Origin: DASUPK01 sp963801055
Lineage (GTDB): Bacteria; Actinomycetota; Thermoleophilia; Solirubrobacterales; 70-9
Assembly (NCBI GenBank): GCA_963801055.1
Contig: CAWDDE010000001.1
Location: 806,001-870,000, forward strand
Direction: 5' to 3'
DNA: 64,000 nt
Of the stretch, positions 41,043-49,618 are shown one piece after another. A model generated the notes under the pieces. The model searched no databases. It saw only the letters and a list, made by a program, of their open reading frames with translations, and was not told the DNA's origin. Positions within the stretch are counted from its first letter, which is position 1; the number at the start of each line of letters is the position of its first letter. The position numbers and the translations under genes were made by a program.

Positions 41043-42377
41043 CTAGCGCGAGGCGCGGGTGAAGCGGCGCCCCGCGGTCGGTGAGGCCTCCTCATCGAGC
41101 GCCGGGCGCTTCACCTTGACCGGCTTCAGGTAGGGCTCGCCCTTCTCCAGCTCGGGCCCCTCGGCGTCGGCGAGCACGCGCTCGGATTCGGTCGGCGTCC
41201 CGGCCTTCTCCATCTGCGCGATCCGCTCGGGGGTGAGCTCGCCGGCGTTCTCCTCCTCGATCTTCGCCAGCCAGTCGGCGCCCTCTCGCGACTTGGCCTC
41301 GTCCACCTGGACCTTGCCGCGGTCGAGGGACTTGTCGATCTCGGCGAACAGCGCGTCCACCAGCTCGCCCTGCTTGACCTTCCGCAGCGGCTTGCCGTGG
41401 GCGAAGATCAGCCCCTCGTCCTTGGCGCCGGTGATGCCGAAGTCGGCGTGCGAGGCCTCGCCGATCCCGTTGACCGCGCAGCCGAGCACCGCGACCTCGA
41501 TCGGCTCGGCGTACGCCTCGAGCCGCTGCTCGATGTCGGCGACCACCGTGTCCATATCGAACTGAAGCCGGCCGCAGGTCGGGCAGGCGATCAGGACCGG
41601 GCCGCGCTCCCGCAGGTGAAGGGCCTTGAGGATCTCCCAGGCGACCTTGACCTCCTCCTCGGCGTGGAAGGTCGAGAGGCTGATCCGGATCGTGTCGCCC
41701 ACTCCGTCTGCGAGCAGCGTGCCCAGGCCGACCGACGACTTGAGCGACCCCGACCACTTGGTGCCGGCCTCGGTGATCCCGAGGTGGATCGGATAGGGGA
41801 CCTTCTCGGCCAGCAGCCGGTTGGAGGCGATCGTGTTGGGGACGTTGGTGGACTTGATCGAGATCTTGAAGTTCTCGAACTCCAGGCGCTCCATGAGCTC
41901 GACGAACTCGACGCCGGCCTGGACCAGGGCCTCGACGGAGTTCTCACGCTCCAGCTCGTGCAGGTGCTTGGGCAGCGAGCCGGAGTTGACTCCGATCCGC
42001 ATTGGCACGTTCGCCTTGGTCGCTCTCTCTGCCACCTCGGCGACCTTCTCGGGGCCGCCGATATTGCCCGGGTTGAGGCGGATGCAGTCGGCGCCGGCGT
42101 CGATTGCCTTCAGGGCGAGGGTGTGGTTGAAGTGGATGTCGGCGATCACCGGGATCGGCGATTGCCTGACGATCGTCTTCAGCGCCTCCACGTCCTTGTC
42201 GCGCGGCACGGCGACGCGCACCAGGTCGGCGCCAGCCTCCGCGACCGTGCGGATCTGCTCCATGGTCGCGTCGAGGTTCGCCGTCTCGGTCTTGCACATC
42301 GTCTGCACGGCGACAGGCGCGCCGCCCCCGATCGGGACGTCGCGCACGAAGATCTGGCGCTTCGAGGCCACGGGCAC
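41043..42377 (-). CDS. ispG: 4-hydroxy-3-methylbut-2-enyl diphosphate synthase IspG
   Basis: IspG is the [4Fe-4S] enzyme of the MEP isoprenoid pathway that makes HMBPP. The TIM barrel shows VQTMCKTETANL, ADIHFN, IRLNPGNIG and GVNSGSLPKHL. The cluster cysteines are in CPTCGRL and VLGCAVNGIGE. About 444 residues, with a charged C-terminal extension of some 60 residues beyond the usual end (PTESERVLADAEGPELEKGEP). GTG 42377 or GTG 42371 is the likely start. dxr of the same pathway is 4 kb away. Confidence 0.95.
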   Translation of the reverse strand: MPVASKRQIFVRDVPIGGGAPVAVQTMCKTETANLDATMEQIRTVAEAGADLVRVAVPRDKDVEALKTIVRQSPIPVIADIHFNHTLALKAIDAGADCIRLNPGNIGGPEKVAEVAERATKANVPMRIGVNSGSLPKHLHELERENSVEALVQAGVEFVELMERLEFENFKISIKSTNVPNTIASNRLLAEKVPYPIHLGITEAGTKWSGSLKSSVGLGTLLADGVGDTIRISLSTFHAEEEVKVAWEILKALHLRERGPVLIACPTCGRLQFDMDTVVADIEQRLEAYAEPIEVAVLGCAVNGIGEASHADFGITGAKDEGLIFAHGKPLRKVKQGELVDALFAEIDKSLDRGKVQVDEAKSREGADWLAKIEEENAGELTPERIAQMEKAGTPTESERVLADAEGPELEKGEPYLKPVKVKRPALDEEASPTAGRRFTRASR

Positions 42378-42512
42378 AGGGTAGCCGTGGGGGAATCCTC
42401 GGCGTGGAGCCATTCCGTGAATTCCGTCCGCGTGCCGACCGCAACTTGCTTGCAGGCGCCCTGTTGGTCTGAAAGGATCGCTACGCCAGTAGGGGACACC
42501 GGAGGGAGATGA

Positions 42513-43499
42513 ATGACCGGCCGCCTGACCAGGATCACGCTCGCCGTGTCGCTTGCCGCAATAGGCAGCTTGGCACTCGTCTCGAGCGCGATCGCCGACT
42601 TCCACCTCACCAAGATCCGCCAGATCAAGGGCGAGGGCGGAGCGTCCGCGGACACGAGCTACATCGAGCTGCAGATGTACGCGCCGGGTCAGAACCTGGT
42701 CAGCGGGCACAACATCACGATTTGGGACCAGGATGGACTGTTGCTCGGCATCCCGCAGCCGATAGCGACTTTGCCACTCAACGGACCGAATCCTCCCTTT
42801 GCTGACAACCAGCGCACGATCCTGATCGGCGACACCGCGGTGGCCGGGCGGGACTTCACCCTCGATCTCTCCACCTACCTCAGCACGATGTCGGGCGGCG
42901 CTCCTCCCCCCATCTTCCAGGCGGGTGCGGCCTGCTTCGAAACGGTGGACTGCGTCTCCTGGGGAGCGTTCACCGGCGCCAACAACCTGCCTGACAAGAC
43001 CGCCCCGAACGGCAGCGTTCTGCCCGCCACCTACTCGTTCCAGCGCAAGATCGGCGCCGGCTGCCCCACCCTGCTCGAGGACATCGATGACACCAACAAC
43101 GCGCAGGCTGACTTCCTCGCACCGGGGCCCTTCGAAGGGAGGCCGAACAGCGTCGCCCCGACGGAGGTCCCATGCACTGGCCCAGGCGGCGGGGGCGGCG
43201 GGGGCGGGGGCGGGTTCACCACGTGCGCAGGCAAGCTGACCACGATCGTCGGTACGGACGGCAAGGACGCGCTCTCCGGGACCCGGGCCGCTGATGTGAT
43301 CGCCACCGGCAAGGGCAACGACGTGGTCAAGGGCCTCGCGGGCAATGACACGGTCTGCGGCGGCGCCGGCAAGGACACGCTGCTCGGCGGCGCTGGAAAG
43401 GACAAGCTGCTCGGCGAGGCCGGCAAGGACACGCTCAAGGGCGGTCCCGGGAAGGACAAGCTGAAGGGCGGCGCCGGAAAGGACCTGCAGGTCCAGTAG
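42513..43499 (+). CDS. Secreted protein with lamin-tail-like region and RTX repeats
   Basis: A signal peptide (residues 1-29, ending SSAIADFHL) leads into a domain reading FHLTKIRQIKGEGGASADTSYIELQMYAPG, which resembles lamin-tail or similar beta-sandwich modules. It is followed by a poly-Gly linker (about 226-235) and six or seven GGAGKD-type nonapeptides at the C-terminus (GGAGKDTLLGGAGKDKLLG). Asp is partly replaced by Lys, which should weaken calcium binding. GGAGGGA precedes ATG 42513. It diverges from ispG. Confidence 0.8.
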   Translation: MTGRLTRITLAVSLAAIGSLALVSSAIADFHLTKIRQIKGEGGASADTSYIELQMYAPGQNLVSGHNITIWDQDGLLLGIPQPIATLPLNGPNPPFADNQRTILIGDTAVAGRDFTLDLSTYLSTMSGGAPPPIFQAGAACFETVDCVSWGAFTGANNLPDKTAPNGSVLPATYSFQRKIGAGCPTLLEDIDDTNNAQADFLAPGPFEGRPNSVAPTEVPCTGPGGGGGGGGGGFTTCAGKLTTIVGTDGKDALSGTRAADVIATGKGNDVVKGLAGNDTVCGGAGKDTLLGGAGKDKLLGEAGKDTLKGGPGKDKLKGGAGKDLQVQ

Positions 43500-43517
43500 G
43501 TCAACCCCCGGATCGGG

Positions 43518-45332
43518 CTAGCTTGAGTAGAGCGCCTCGATCTCCTCGGCGTACTTCTCGTCGATCGGCTTGCGCTTGAGCTTCATCGTTGGGGTCAGCT
43601 CGTCGCCGCCCGGCTCCCACTGCTCGGGCAGGATCGTGAACCTCTTGATCTGCTCGACGCGGGAGAGCTTTGCGTTTGCCTGGTCGAGGGCAGCCTGGAT
43701 CGCATCCCGGACCTTCTCCTCCCGCGACAGTTCCTCGAGCGACTTCTCCTCGAGGCCGTTCTTCTTCGCCCAAACCGGGGCGTATTCGGGATCGAGCACG
43801 ATCAGCGCGGCGTTGTACGGCCGTGCGTTTCCGATCGCCGCTGCCTGGCCGATCAGCGGGCTCGCCGCCTTCAGGTGAGACTCGATGTTGGCCGGCGACA
43901 TGTTCTTGCCCGCCGCGTTGATGATCAGCTCCTTCTTGCGGTCGACGATCTTCAGGTAGCCGTCCTCGTCGATCTCGCCGATGTCACCGGTGCGCAGCCA
44001 GCCGTCATCGGTGAAGGCCTGCTGGTTTTTCTCGGGCAGGTTCCGGTACCCCGGCATCACGCAGTCCGCCTTTACCAGGACCTCACCGTCGTCGTCGAGC
44101 TTGATCTCCACACCAGGGGTTGGCGGGCCGACCGTGCCCAGCTTGATCTTGTCGGGCGGGTTGATGGTCCCCAGTCCGCAAGTCTCCGACATGCCCCAGA
44201 GCTCGCCGATCGGGATCCCGATCGCGTGGAAGAACTCGAGCACCTCGAGCGGCGTCGGCGCAGCGCCGGCGTTGACCGCGAGCGCCTCATCCAGGCCGAG
44301 CTGCTTGCGGAGCTGCGAGAACATCTGCTCATCCGCCTGCGCCGCTGCCTCGGCAACCTCGGCGGGGATCTCCTCCCCGGCCTGCTCGAGGCGCACCTTC
44401 TCGAGCGAAGCCTCGAGGCCCTTCTCGGCCGATGCGCGCTGCTCGTCGGGCAGCCCGGCGAACGCCGCCTCGAGGCTCGCCTTCAGCTTCTCGAAGATCC
44501 GCGGCACCGCGAAGAACCACGTGGGGTTCACCTTGGGCAGGAACTCGGCAATCCGTCGCGGATCCGAGCAGACGTTGACCGAAAGCCCCTTGGTGACCGG
44601 CAGGTAGTAGTGGGCGTTTCGCTCGGCGACGTGCGCGGCCGGGAGCCACGAGATCACCTTGCCGCCGCGCTCGGGCAGCTCGATCATCTCGTCGGCCGTC
44701 GCCACCGCGAAGAGCAGGTTCCGGTGGGTTAGCTGGACGCCCTTCGGAGGCCCCGTCGTGCCCGAGGTATAGATCAGCGTGAGCAGGTCGTCGGGACCGA
44801 TGGACTCGACGCTCTCGGCAGGATCGAACTCGGGGTTCATCTCCATCAGCTGGTCGAGCGTGTGGTCGCCGCCCTCCCCGTCGACGACGACGACGCTCTC
44901 GAGCTTCGGCAGGTCGTTGCGGGCATCCTGGATCCTCTCCAGGAACGCCTGCTCGGTGATCACCACCTTGCTCTCGGCGTCCGAGAGCAGGTACTGAATC
45001 TGCTCGGGAGCGGAGGTCTGATAGATCGAGAATGGAACCGCCCCCAGCGATACGGCGGCGAGATCGCAGGGGATGAACTCCCAGCGGTTGTTGAGCATGA
45101 TCGCTACGGTGTCGCCCTTCCCGACGCCGAGCTTGGCCAGCCCTCCGGCGATCCTGTGGACGGCGTCGCGAAGCTCGTTCCAGGTGAGCTCCTTCTCGCG
45201 GGCTTCGTCGCGGATCGCGAGGTCGTCGCCGAGCCGGTCCGCCTGCTCGTAGAAAGCCTTGACCAGGTTCTGCGCGGGCAGCTCGGGCGCTTCGCCGCCG
45301 CTCGCGTGACGCCCTGAAGCCGTGACCTCCAC
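43518..45332 (-). CDS. Long-chain acyl-CoA synthetase (FadD15-like)
   Basis: Adenylate-forming enzyme of 604 residues. The AMP-binding P-loop is LIYTSGTTGPPKGVQLTHRN, the A5 motif GELWGMSETCGLGTINP, the hinge DGWLRTGDIGEIDEDGYLKIVDRKKELIINAAGKNMSP and the closing lysine LTPTMKLKRKPI. It activates long-chain fatty acids to acyl-CoA for lipid synthesis or oxidation. The N-terminal helix region NLVKAFYEQADRLGDDLAIRD is as in mycobacterial FadD15. A WS/DGAT gene elsewhere in the window could use its product. Confidence 0.93.
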   Translation of the reverse strand: MEVTASGRHASGGEAPELPAQNLVKAFYEQADRLGDDLAIRDEAREKELTWNELRDAVHRIAGGLAKLGVGKGDTVAIMLNNRWEFIPCDLAAVSLGAVPFSIYQTSAPEQIQYLLSDAESKVVITEQAFLERIQDARNDLPKLESVVVVDGEGGDHTLDQLMEMNPEFDPAESVESIGPDDLLTLIYTSGTTGPPKGVQLTHRNLLFAVATADEMIELPERGGKVISWLPAAHVAERNAHYYLPVTKGLSVNVCSDPRRIAEFLPKVNPTWFFAVPRIFEKLKASLEAAFAGLPDEQRASAEKGLEASLEKVRLEQAGEEIPAEVAEAAAQADEQMFSQLRKQLGLDEALAVNAGAAPTPLEVLEFFHAIGIPIGELWGMSETCGLGTINPPDKIKLGTVGPPTPGVEIKLDDDGEVLVKADCVMPGYRNLPEKNQQAFTDDGWLRTGDIGEIDEDGYLKIVDRKKELIINAAGKNMSPANIESHLKAASPLIGQAAAIGNARPYNAALIVLDPEYAPVWAKKNGLEEKSLEELSREEKVRDAIQAALDQANAKLSRVEQIKRFTILPEQWEPGGDELTPTMKLKRKPIDEKYAEEIEALYSS

Positions 45333-45461
45333 AGCCAGCTCTCCTCTCCTCGGTGGAACTTCGGAAAAACGCTACACCAGGAGGTAGAGATGCCGACCAG
45401 ATCGTCGACTTTGGAGTTAGGCCTGAACGCGAAGCTGACCTAGCCCTCGCGGAGACCGGTC

Positions 45462-46760
45462 CTAACGGACGTTGAAACCCTGCCCGTTCAGGCGGTCGAT
45501 GTCGTTGGTCAGGCCGATCACGAAGAGCGCCAGGATCAGCAAGAACCCGATCGCGCTGGCGCGCTCGATCACGCTGAACGGCACCCGTTGCCCGCGGACT
45601 TTCTCCACCAGGCTCCAGAAGATGTGACCGCCATCGAGCGGGAGGAACGGGAAGAGGTTGATGATCGCCAGCGAGAGGCTGATCACCGCGAGCAGGGTGA
45701 GCGCCTCCCGCGCACCGAACTCGATCGTCTGGTGGGCAACGTCGCTGATCCCAACCACGCCGGAGAGCTGCTTGCGCTGTTCGGGCTGGAAGATCCGCAC
45801 GAAGGTTGAGACCGTCTTGGAGGTCACGTCCCACATGAAGCTGGCCGCACGGCCAGCGGCCTGAGGCACCGAGAGGTTCTCCGAAACCAGCCCGCCCCCC
45901 AGAAAGCCGAAGCCCACTCTGTAGCGGCCGGGCGGGTCGCCCTCCTTCAACGGCGGGGCGTTGGCGTCGTAGTACGGCGTCCCCCGCACCGTCACCAGCT
46001 TGCCATCCCGCTTGACGACGAATACGGCAGGAGTCGTTGCGCGGCAGTTGTCGGCCGGCGTCCCGCTGCAGGTGTGTGTGTTCACCTGACTTGCAATCGC
46101 GTCAGCGCGATCCGCGAGCTGGCTGTCCGTCGGTCGGGACCCGCCGTTCGTCGGACGCACTCCGTCCACGGAGATGAGCTGGTCGCCTGGCTTGAGCGCA
46201 TGCTCGGCGGGGGTGCCCTGCTCGATCGATCCGACCTCGAGGGTCGTCGCCCTCTCTGTTCCCAGGGCGAGGAAGAAGAGGACCACGAACGCGATCAGGA
46301 TGTTCATGGCGGGTCCGGCGCTGATCACGGCGATTCGCTTCCAGACCGGCTGGTTGTAGTAGGCGCGCTTCAGGACGTCAGGCGGAAGCGGCTCCGTGCC
46401 CTCGATCGACTCGGGAGTCTCGGACCCGGAGTCGGCCCCCTCGATTTGCTCCAGGAGCCCGGGCTTGTTGAGGCGCTCGCCGCGTTCCGCGGCCTCGAGC
46501 TCCTCCGGGTTCATCCCCGTGATCTTCACGAAGCCCCCAAGGGGGAGCATCCCGATCCCGTACTCGGTCTCGCCACGCCTGATGCTGAAGAGCTTCGGCG
46601 GGAAGAACAGGAAGAATCTCTCGACCCTCATGCCGGTCGCCTTGGCCACGACGAAGTGGCCGAACTCGTGCAGGATGATCAGCGCGCAGAAACCTGCGAC
46701 CACCAGCACCCAGGGCCAGGCGTCGTGAAGCACCTGTGAGACCGATGCAAGGAGGGTCAC
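45462..46760 (-). CDS. rseP: Site-2 intramembrane protease RseP
   Basis: This S2P zinc protease cleaves anti-sigma factors and signal-peptide remnants in the membrane. The catalytic HEFGH is in helix 1 (residues 31-35) and the third ligand in FLPLDGGHIFW near the C-terminus. A single PDZ-like domain lies between (VGSIEQGTPAEHALKPGDQLISVDGV), with an acidic insertion (about 95-125). 432 residues. It overlaps dxr by four bases (ATGA), the common bacterial dxr-rseP pairing. Confidence 0.95.
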   Translation of the reverse strand: MTLLASVSQVLHDAWPWVLVVAGFCALIILHEFGHFVVAKATGMRVERFFLFFPPKLFSIRRGETEYGIGMLPLGGFVKITGMNPEELEAAERGERLNKPGLLEQIEGADSGSETPESIEGTEPLPPDVLKRAYYNQPVWKRIAVISAGPAMNILIAFVVLFFLALGTERATTLEVGSIEQGTPAEHALKPGDQLISVDGVRPTNGGSRPTDSQLADRADAIASQVNTHTCSGTPADNCRATTPAVFVVKRDGKLVTVRGTPYYDANAPPLKEGDPPGRYRVGFGFLGGGLVSENLSVPQAAGRAASFMWDVTSKTVSTFVRIFQPEQRKQLSGVVGISDVAHQTIEFGAREALTLLAVISLSLAIINLFPFLPLDGGHIFWSLVEKVRGQRVPFSVIERASAIGFLLILALFVIGLTNDIDRLNGQGFNVR

Positions 46761-47902
46761 GCGACGGCTAGGCCCTCGATCAGCCCACGGGCGTGGTCAC
46801 GCGCGGCGGCATCGACGTCGAAGAGGTCCTCGAAGTGACGAACGGGCCCCCCCGGAATCGCCTCGAGGGTGCGATCGATGACCTCCGGGATGCCGGTGAA
46901 CGCGATCCGGCCGGCGAGGAAGGCTTCGACCGCGATTTCATCCGCAGCATTCAGGACACAGGGAGCCGTCCCCCCCATCTCGCCGGCCTCGCGCGCGAGC
47001 CGCAGGCAGGCAAAGGTCTCAGTGTCCGGCTGGTCGAAGGTGAGCTGACCCACGCTTGCCAGATCCAGGGTCGGGACGTCGACGTCGGCCCGTTCGGGAA
47101 GGTGGAGCGCGTAGGAGATCGGCACCCGCATGTCCGGGTAGCCGAGGTGCGCGAGCGAGGCCCCGTCGTTGAGGTGGACGACCGAGTGGACGATCGACTG
47201 CGGATGGACGACGACGCCGATCCGCTCGTAGGGGACGCCGAAGAGGTGGTGCGCCTCGATCATCTCGAAGCCCTTGTTCATAAGGGTCGCCGAGTCGATC
47301 GTGATCCGCCCGCCCATCTCCCAGGTGGGATGGGCGAGCGCCTCGTCGGGCGTGACCCCGGAGAGGTCTGTGCGGCCGCGGAACGGCCCGCCGGAGGCGG
47401 TGAGCACGAGGCGCTCGACGGTGCCGGGCGGCTCAGCGTTGATCAGCTGGTAGAGGGCCGAGTGCTCGGAGTCGACCGGGACGATCCGGGCGTCCGTCGC
47501 CTCGGCGAGCGCGGTGACCAGCTCGCCTCCGATCACCAGACTCTCCTTGTTGGCGAGGGCCAGGTCGATGCCCTCGGTGAGGGCGACGATCGTCGGCCCG
47601 AGGCCGGCCGCGCCGACAACGGCGTTGAGAACCAGATCGGGCTTGGAGGTCAGGATCAGCTCGCGGATTCCCTGCTCGCCGGCGAGGACCTGCCCCCCCC
47701 ATGCGGCGGTGGCCCGCTCGGCCGCCTCCGGGTCCGCGAGCGCGACCGCGGGCACGCCGTGCTCCCGCGCCTGTTCGAGCAGCGGCTCCCAGTTCGACTC
47801 GGCCGAGAGAGCGGCGACCCGTAGGCCATCGCTCCGCGAGATCACGTCGAGGGCCTGGGTGCCGATCGATCCCGTCGACCCGAGTATCAGCACTCGCTTC
47901 AC
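46757..47902 (-). CDS. dxr: 1-deoxy-D-xylulose 5-phosphate reductoisomerase
   Basis: Dxr makes MEP from DXP with NADPH. The nucleotide motif is GSTGSIGTQALDVI, the metal/substrate residues lie in VPVDSEHSALYQLI, ASGGPFRGR and EMGGRITIDSATLMNKGFEMIEAHHLF. The 381-residue length is normal. The start is GTG 47902. A TACACT hexamer (47911-47916, minus) lies eight bases upstream, so dxr-rseP appears to have a leaderless promoter. ispG of the same pathway is about 4.4 kb away. Confidence 0.96.
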   Translation of the reverse strand: MKRVLILGSTGSIGTQALDVISRSDGLRVAALSAESNWEPLLEQAREHGVPAVALADPEAAERATAAWGGQVLAGEQGIRELILTSKPDLVLNAVVGAAGLGPTIVALTEGIDLALANKESLVIGGELVTALAEATDARIVPVDSEHSALYQLINAEPPGTVERLVLTASGGPFRGRTDLSGVTPDEALAHPTWEMGGRITIDSATLMNKGFEMIEAHHLFGVPYERIGVVVHPQSIVHSVVHLNDGASLAHLGYPDMRVPISYALHLPERADVDVPTLDLASVGQLTFDQPDTETFACLRLAREAGEMGGTAPCVLNAADEIAVEAFLAGRIAFTGIPEVIDRTLEAIPGGPVRHFEDLFDVDAAARDHARGLIEGLAVA

Positions 47903-47910
47903 GGCGACCC

Positions 47911-47916
47911 AGTGTA
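47911..47916 (-). promoter_or_regulatory. Putative -10 element, dxr-rseP
   Basis: TACACT on the minus strand ends eight bases before the dxr GTG. No Shine-Dalgarno sequence is present. Confidence 0.45.
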
Positions 47917-47964
47917 GGTGTCCCTCGAAACCCCCCGTTAAAGCCCTTCTGCGACCCCAACATG

Positions 47965-48005
47965 AATCGGGTCGCTCCTCAGCTTCGCCTCCGGGGCGCC
48001 CTCAC
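47965..48005. repeat. Dispersed stem-loop repeat, copy D (divergent)
   Basis: AATCGGGTCGCTCCTCAGC...GGGGCGCCCTCACA aligns with copy C at 49579 over about 38 bases with several mismatches. It lies between the secreted-protein gene and dxr. Confidence 0.4.
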
Positions 48006-48007
48006 AC

Positions 48008-48035
48008 GGACGGGAGGCCCATGGGCCTCCCGTCC
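48008..48035. terminator. Perfect 28-base palindrome, likely terminator
   Basis: GGACGGGAGGCCCA followed directly by its complement. It forms a 12-bp stem with a four-base loop, 25 bases after the stop of the secreted-protein gene on the minus strand. Confidence 0.65.
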
Positions 48036-48060
48036 TGGAGCGTGGTGGCTTGATCCCGCC

Positions 48061-48582
48061 CTAGCGGACCTGGATCGCCGAGAGCTCGAACTGCGGCACC
48101 TTCAGGTCGCCGATGGTCTCGTTGCAGGCGACCGAGAAGGTGTGCTGCCCGCCCTGCGGGGTGGTGACGATGTTGATGCCGAACCCCTGGATTCCGCCGA
48201 GCGTGTGCACGTTGGTCTTCGTGCCGACGATCTCGGTGTTGTCGACCTCGAGATGGCAGACACCGTTCGCAAGGGAGCCGCCACCGTCGAAGGTTCCGTC
48301 GAAGGTCAGCAGGTACTTGCGCGGGAACCCCGTCGACCCGTCCACCGACACCGAGGTGCACTTGGTGAAGGTCGTCGCGCTCGTCGGGTCACATGGCGTC
48401 GTGCCGGTCTGCGCGTTCGTCTTGCTGACCCCCAGGACCTTCAGGCGCGCGTCCTTGCTGAGGCCCTTGTACTCGACCTTCTTGCTGGTGGCCGCGTACG
48501 CGCCTCCGCCAAGCGCCACGCAGAGGGCGACGAATCCGATCACTGCGCCGGCAGACGGCCGGCGCTTGAACAGCTTCCTCAT
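48061..48582 (-). CDS. Secreted protein of unknown function, 173 residues
   Basis: The N-terminus RKLFKRRPSAGAVIGFVALCVALGGGAYAATSK is a signal peptide or anchor of a style very common in Solirubrobacterales surface proteins. The mature part is beta-rich and polar, with four cysteines (TPCDP, TKCTS, GVCHL, VACNE) that could form two disulfides. No domain is recognised. AAAGGGAG precedes ATG 48582. It diverges from the cyclase gene and ends before a strong palindrome. Confidence 0.75.
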   Translation of the reverse strand: MRKLFKRRPSAGAVIGFVALCVALGGGAYAATSKKVEYKGLSKDARLKVLGVSKTNAQTGTTPCDPTSATTFTKCTSVSVDGSTGFPRKYLLTFDGTFDGGGSLANGVCHLEVDNTEIVGTKTNVHTLGGIQGFGINIVTTPQGGQHTFSVACNETIGDLKVPQFELSAIQVR

Positions 48583-48671
48583 CCAGAACCACTCCCTTTC
48601 ATGCCGTCGTGTGCGTTCGCGTGACGAAACAGCATGAGGCGGAGAAGTTGCGCCATTGGGAGGATGCATGC

Positions 48672-49466
48672 ATGCCGCTGGGCAAGCGCAGGCGCAAAAA
48701 GTCCGATCAGGGGATCGACCCGGAGAGCATCCGCGACGTCGTTCGCAAGACCGACGCAAACCCGCAGCTCGTGGCGACGGCCAGGTTCCTGCGCGGCCTG
48801 ATTCCGGGGGGCGAGCCGGAGACCGCGGAGATGCCCGAGCCGATGCAGCGACTGGTCCAGGAGATGCAGCCCAAGGGCCCCAGCACGATGCGCGAGATCG
48901 GCAAGGGGGCCCTGCAGGCTTGGCAGGCGCTATCCGAGGCCCAGCGGCGGCGACGGGGAAGCGCGGACGTGGCGATCCTCTTCACCGATCTGGTCGGGTT
49001 CTCCGACTGGGCGCTCGAGGCCGGCGATGAGGCCGCCTTGGAGGTGCTGCGCCAGGTGGGCGACGCGGAGCAGAAGGCCATCTCGGCGAACAAGGGAGCC
49101 GTCGTGAAGCGGCTCGGGGACGGCGCGATGGCCGTGTTCGGCGATCCAGAGCAGGCGGTGACGGCGGCGCTCGACTCGCAGCGGGCGATCTCGAAGATCA
49201 AGGTCGAGGGCTACCGCCCAGAGCAGCGCGCCGGAGTGCACAAGGGCACCCCGCGCAAGGTGAAGGGCGACTTCCTCGGCGTCGACGTGAACATCGCCGC
49301 CAGGGTCGGGGACTCCGCCAAGGGCGGCGAGGTCCTGATATCCGAACCGGTGCGCGCGGGGCTAGACGGTCGCCGCTTCAAGTTCGGTGCGGCCCGTGAT
49401 CTCGATGCGCCGGGGGCGCCGCCTGACCTGACGGTCTGCCAGGTGAAGCCGCGCCGCCGCACCTAA
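48672..49466 (+). CDS. Class III nucleotidyl cyclase, predicted adenylate cyclase
   Basis: The C-terminal cyclase domain (about residue 95 on) has both metal aspartates (LFTDLVGFS and RLGDGAMAVF), the purine-selecting Lys (VVKRLGD) and Asp (GDFLGVDVN) of adenylate cyclases, and the transition-state Asn and Arg in VNIAARV. All catalytic residues are present. The N-terminal 95 residues are basic and helical, with no membrane segment or known sensor. The start is ATG 48672, with GGGAGGATGC upstream. cAMP synthesis is predicted, not shown. Confidence 0.87.
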   Translation: MPLGKRRRKKSDQGIDPESIRDVVRKTDANPQLVATARFLRGLIPGGEPETAEMPEPMQRLVQEMQPKGPSTMREIGKGALQAWQALSEAQRRRRGSADVAILFTDLVGFSDWALEAGDEAALEVLRQVGDAEQKAISANKGAVVKRLGDGAMAVFGDPEQAVTAALDSQRAISKIKVEGYRPEQRAGVHKGTPRKVKGDFLGVDVNIAARVGDSAKGGEVLISEPVRAGLDGRRFKFGAARDLDAPGAPPDLTVCQVKPRRRT

Positions 49467-49578
49467 CGACAGCGTTGTGGACGGTTTGGGTGTCCATAGA
49501 CCCCTGAATCGTCCGGAAGTGCCGCATTGAGTGCGCGAGTGGCGCAATCGACGCAGGATGAGGCAGCTCGACCTGATC

Positions 49579-49618
49579 TAACGGGTTGCTGCTCGGCTGC
49601 GCCTCCGCCGCACCCTCT
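49579..49618. repeat. Dispersed stem-loop repeat, copy C
   Basis: TAACGGGTTGCTGCTCGGCTG...CCGCCGCACCCTC. GGGT-TGC can pair with GCA-CCC. It lies between the convergent cyclase and cdsA genes, so it may also serve as a terminator. Confidence 0.45.

Noticed and set aside
43180..43220. Poly-G tract as a phase-variable repeat
   Set aside because: The GGC/GGG codons encode a Gly linker before RTX repeats. No long pure homopolymer or tandem unit suggests slippage control.
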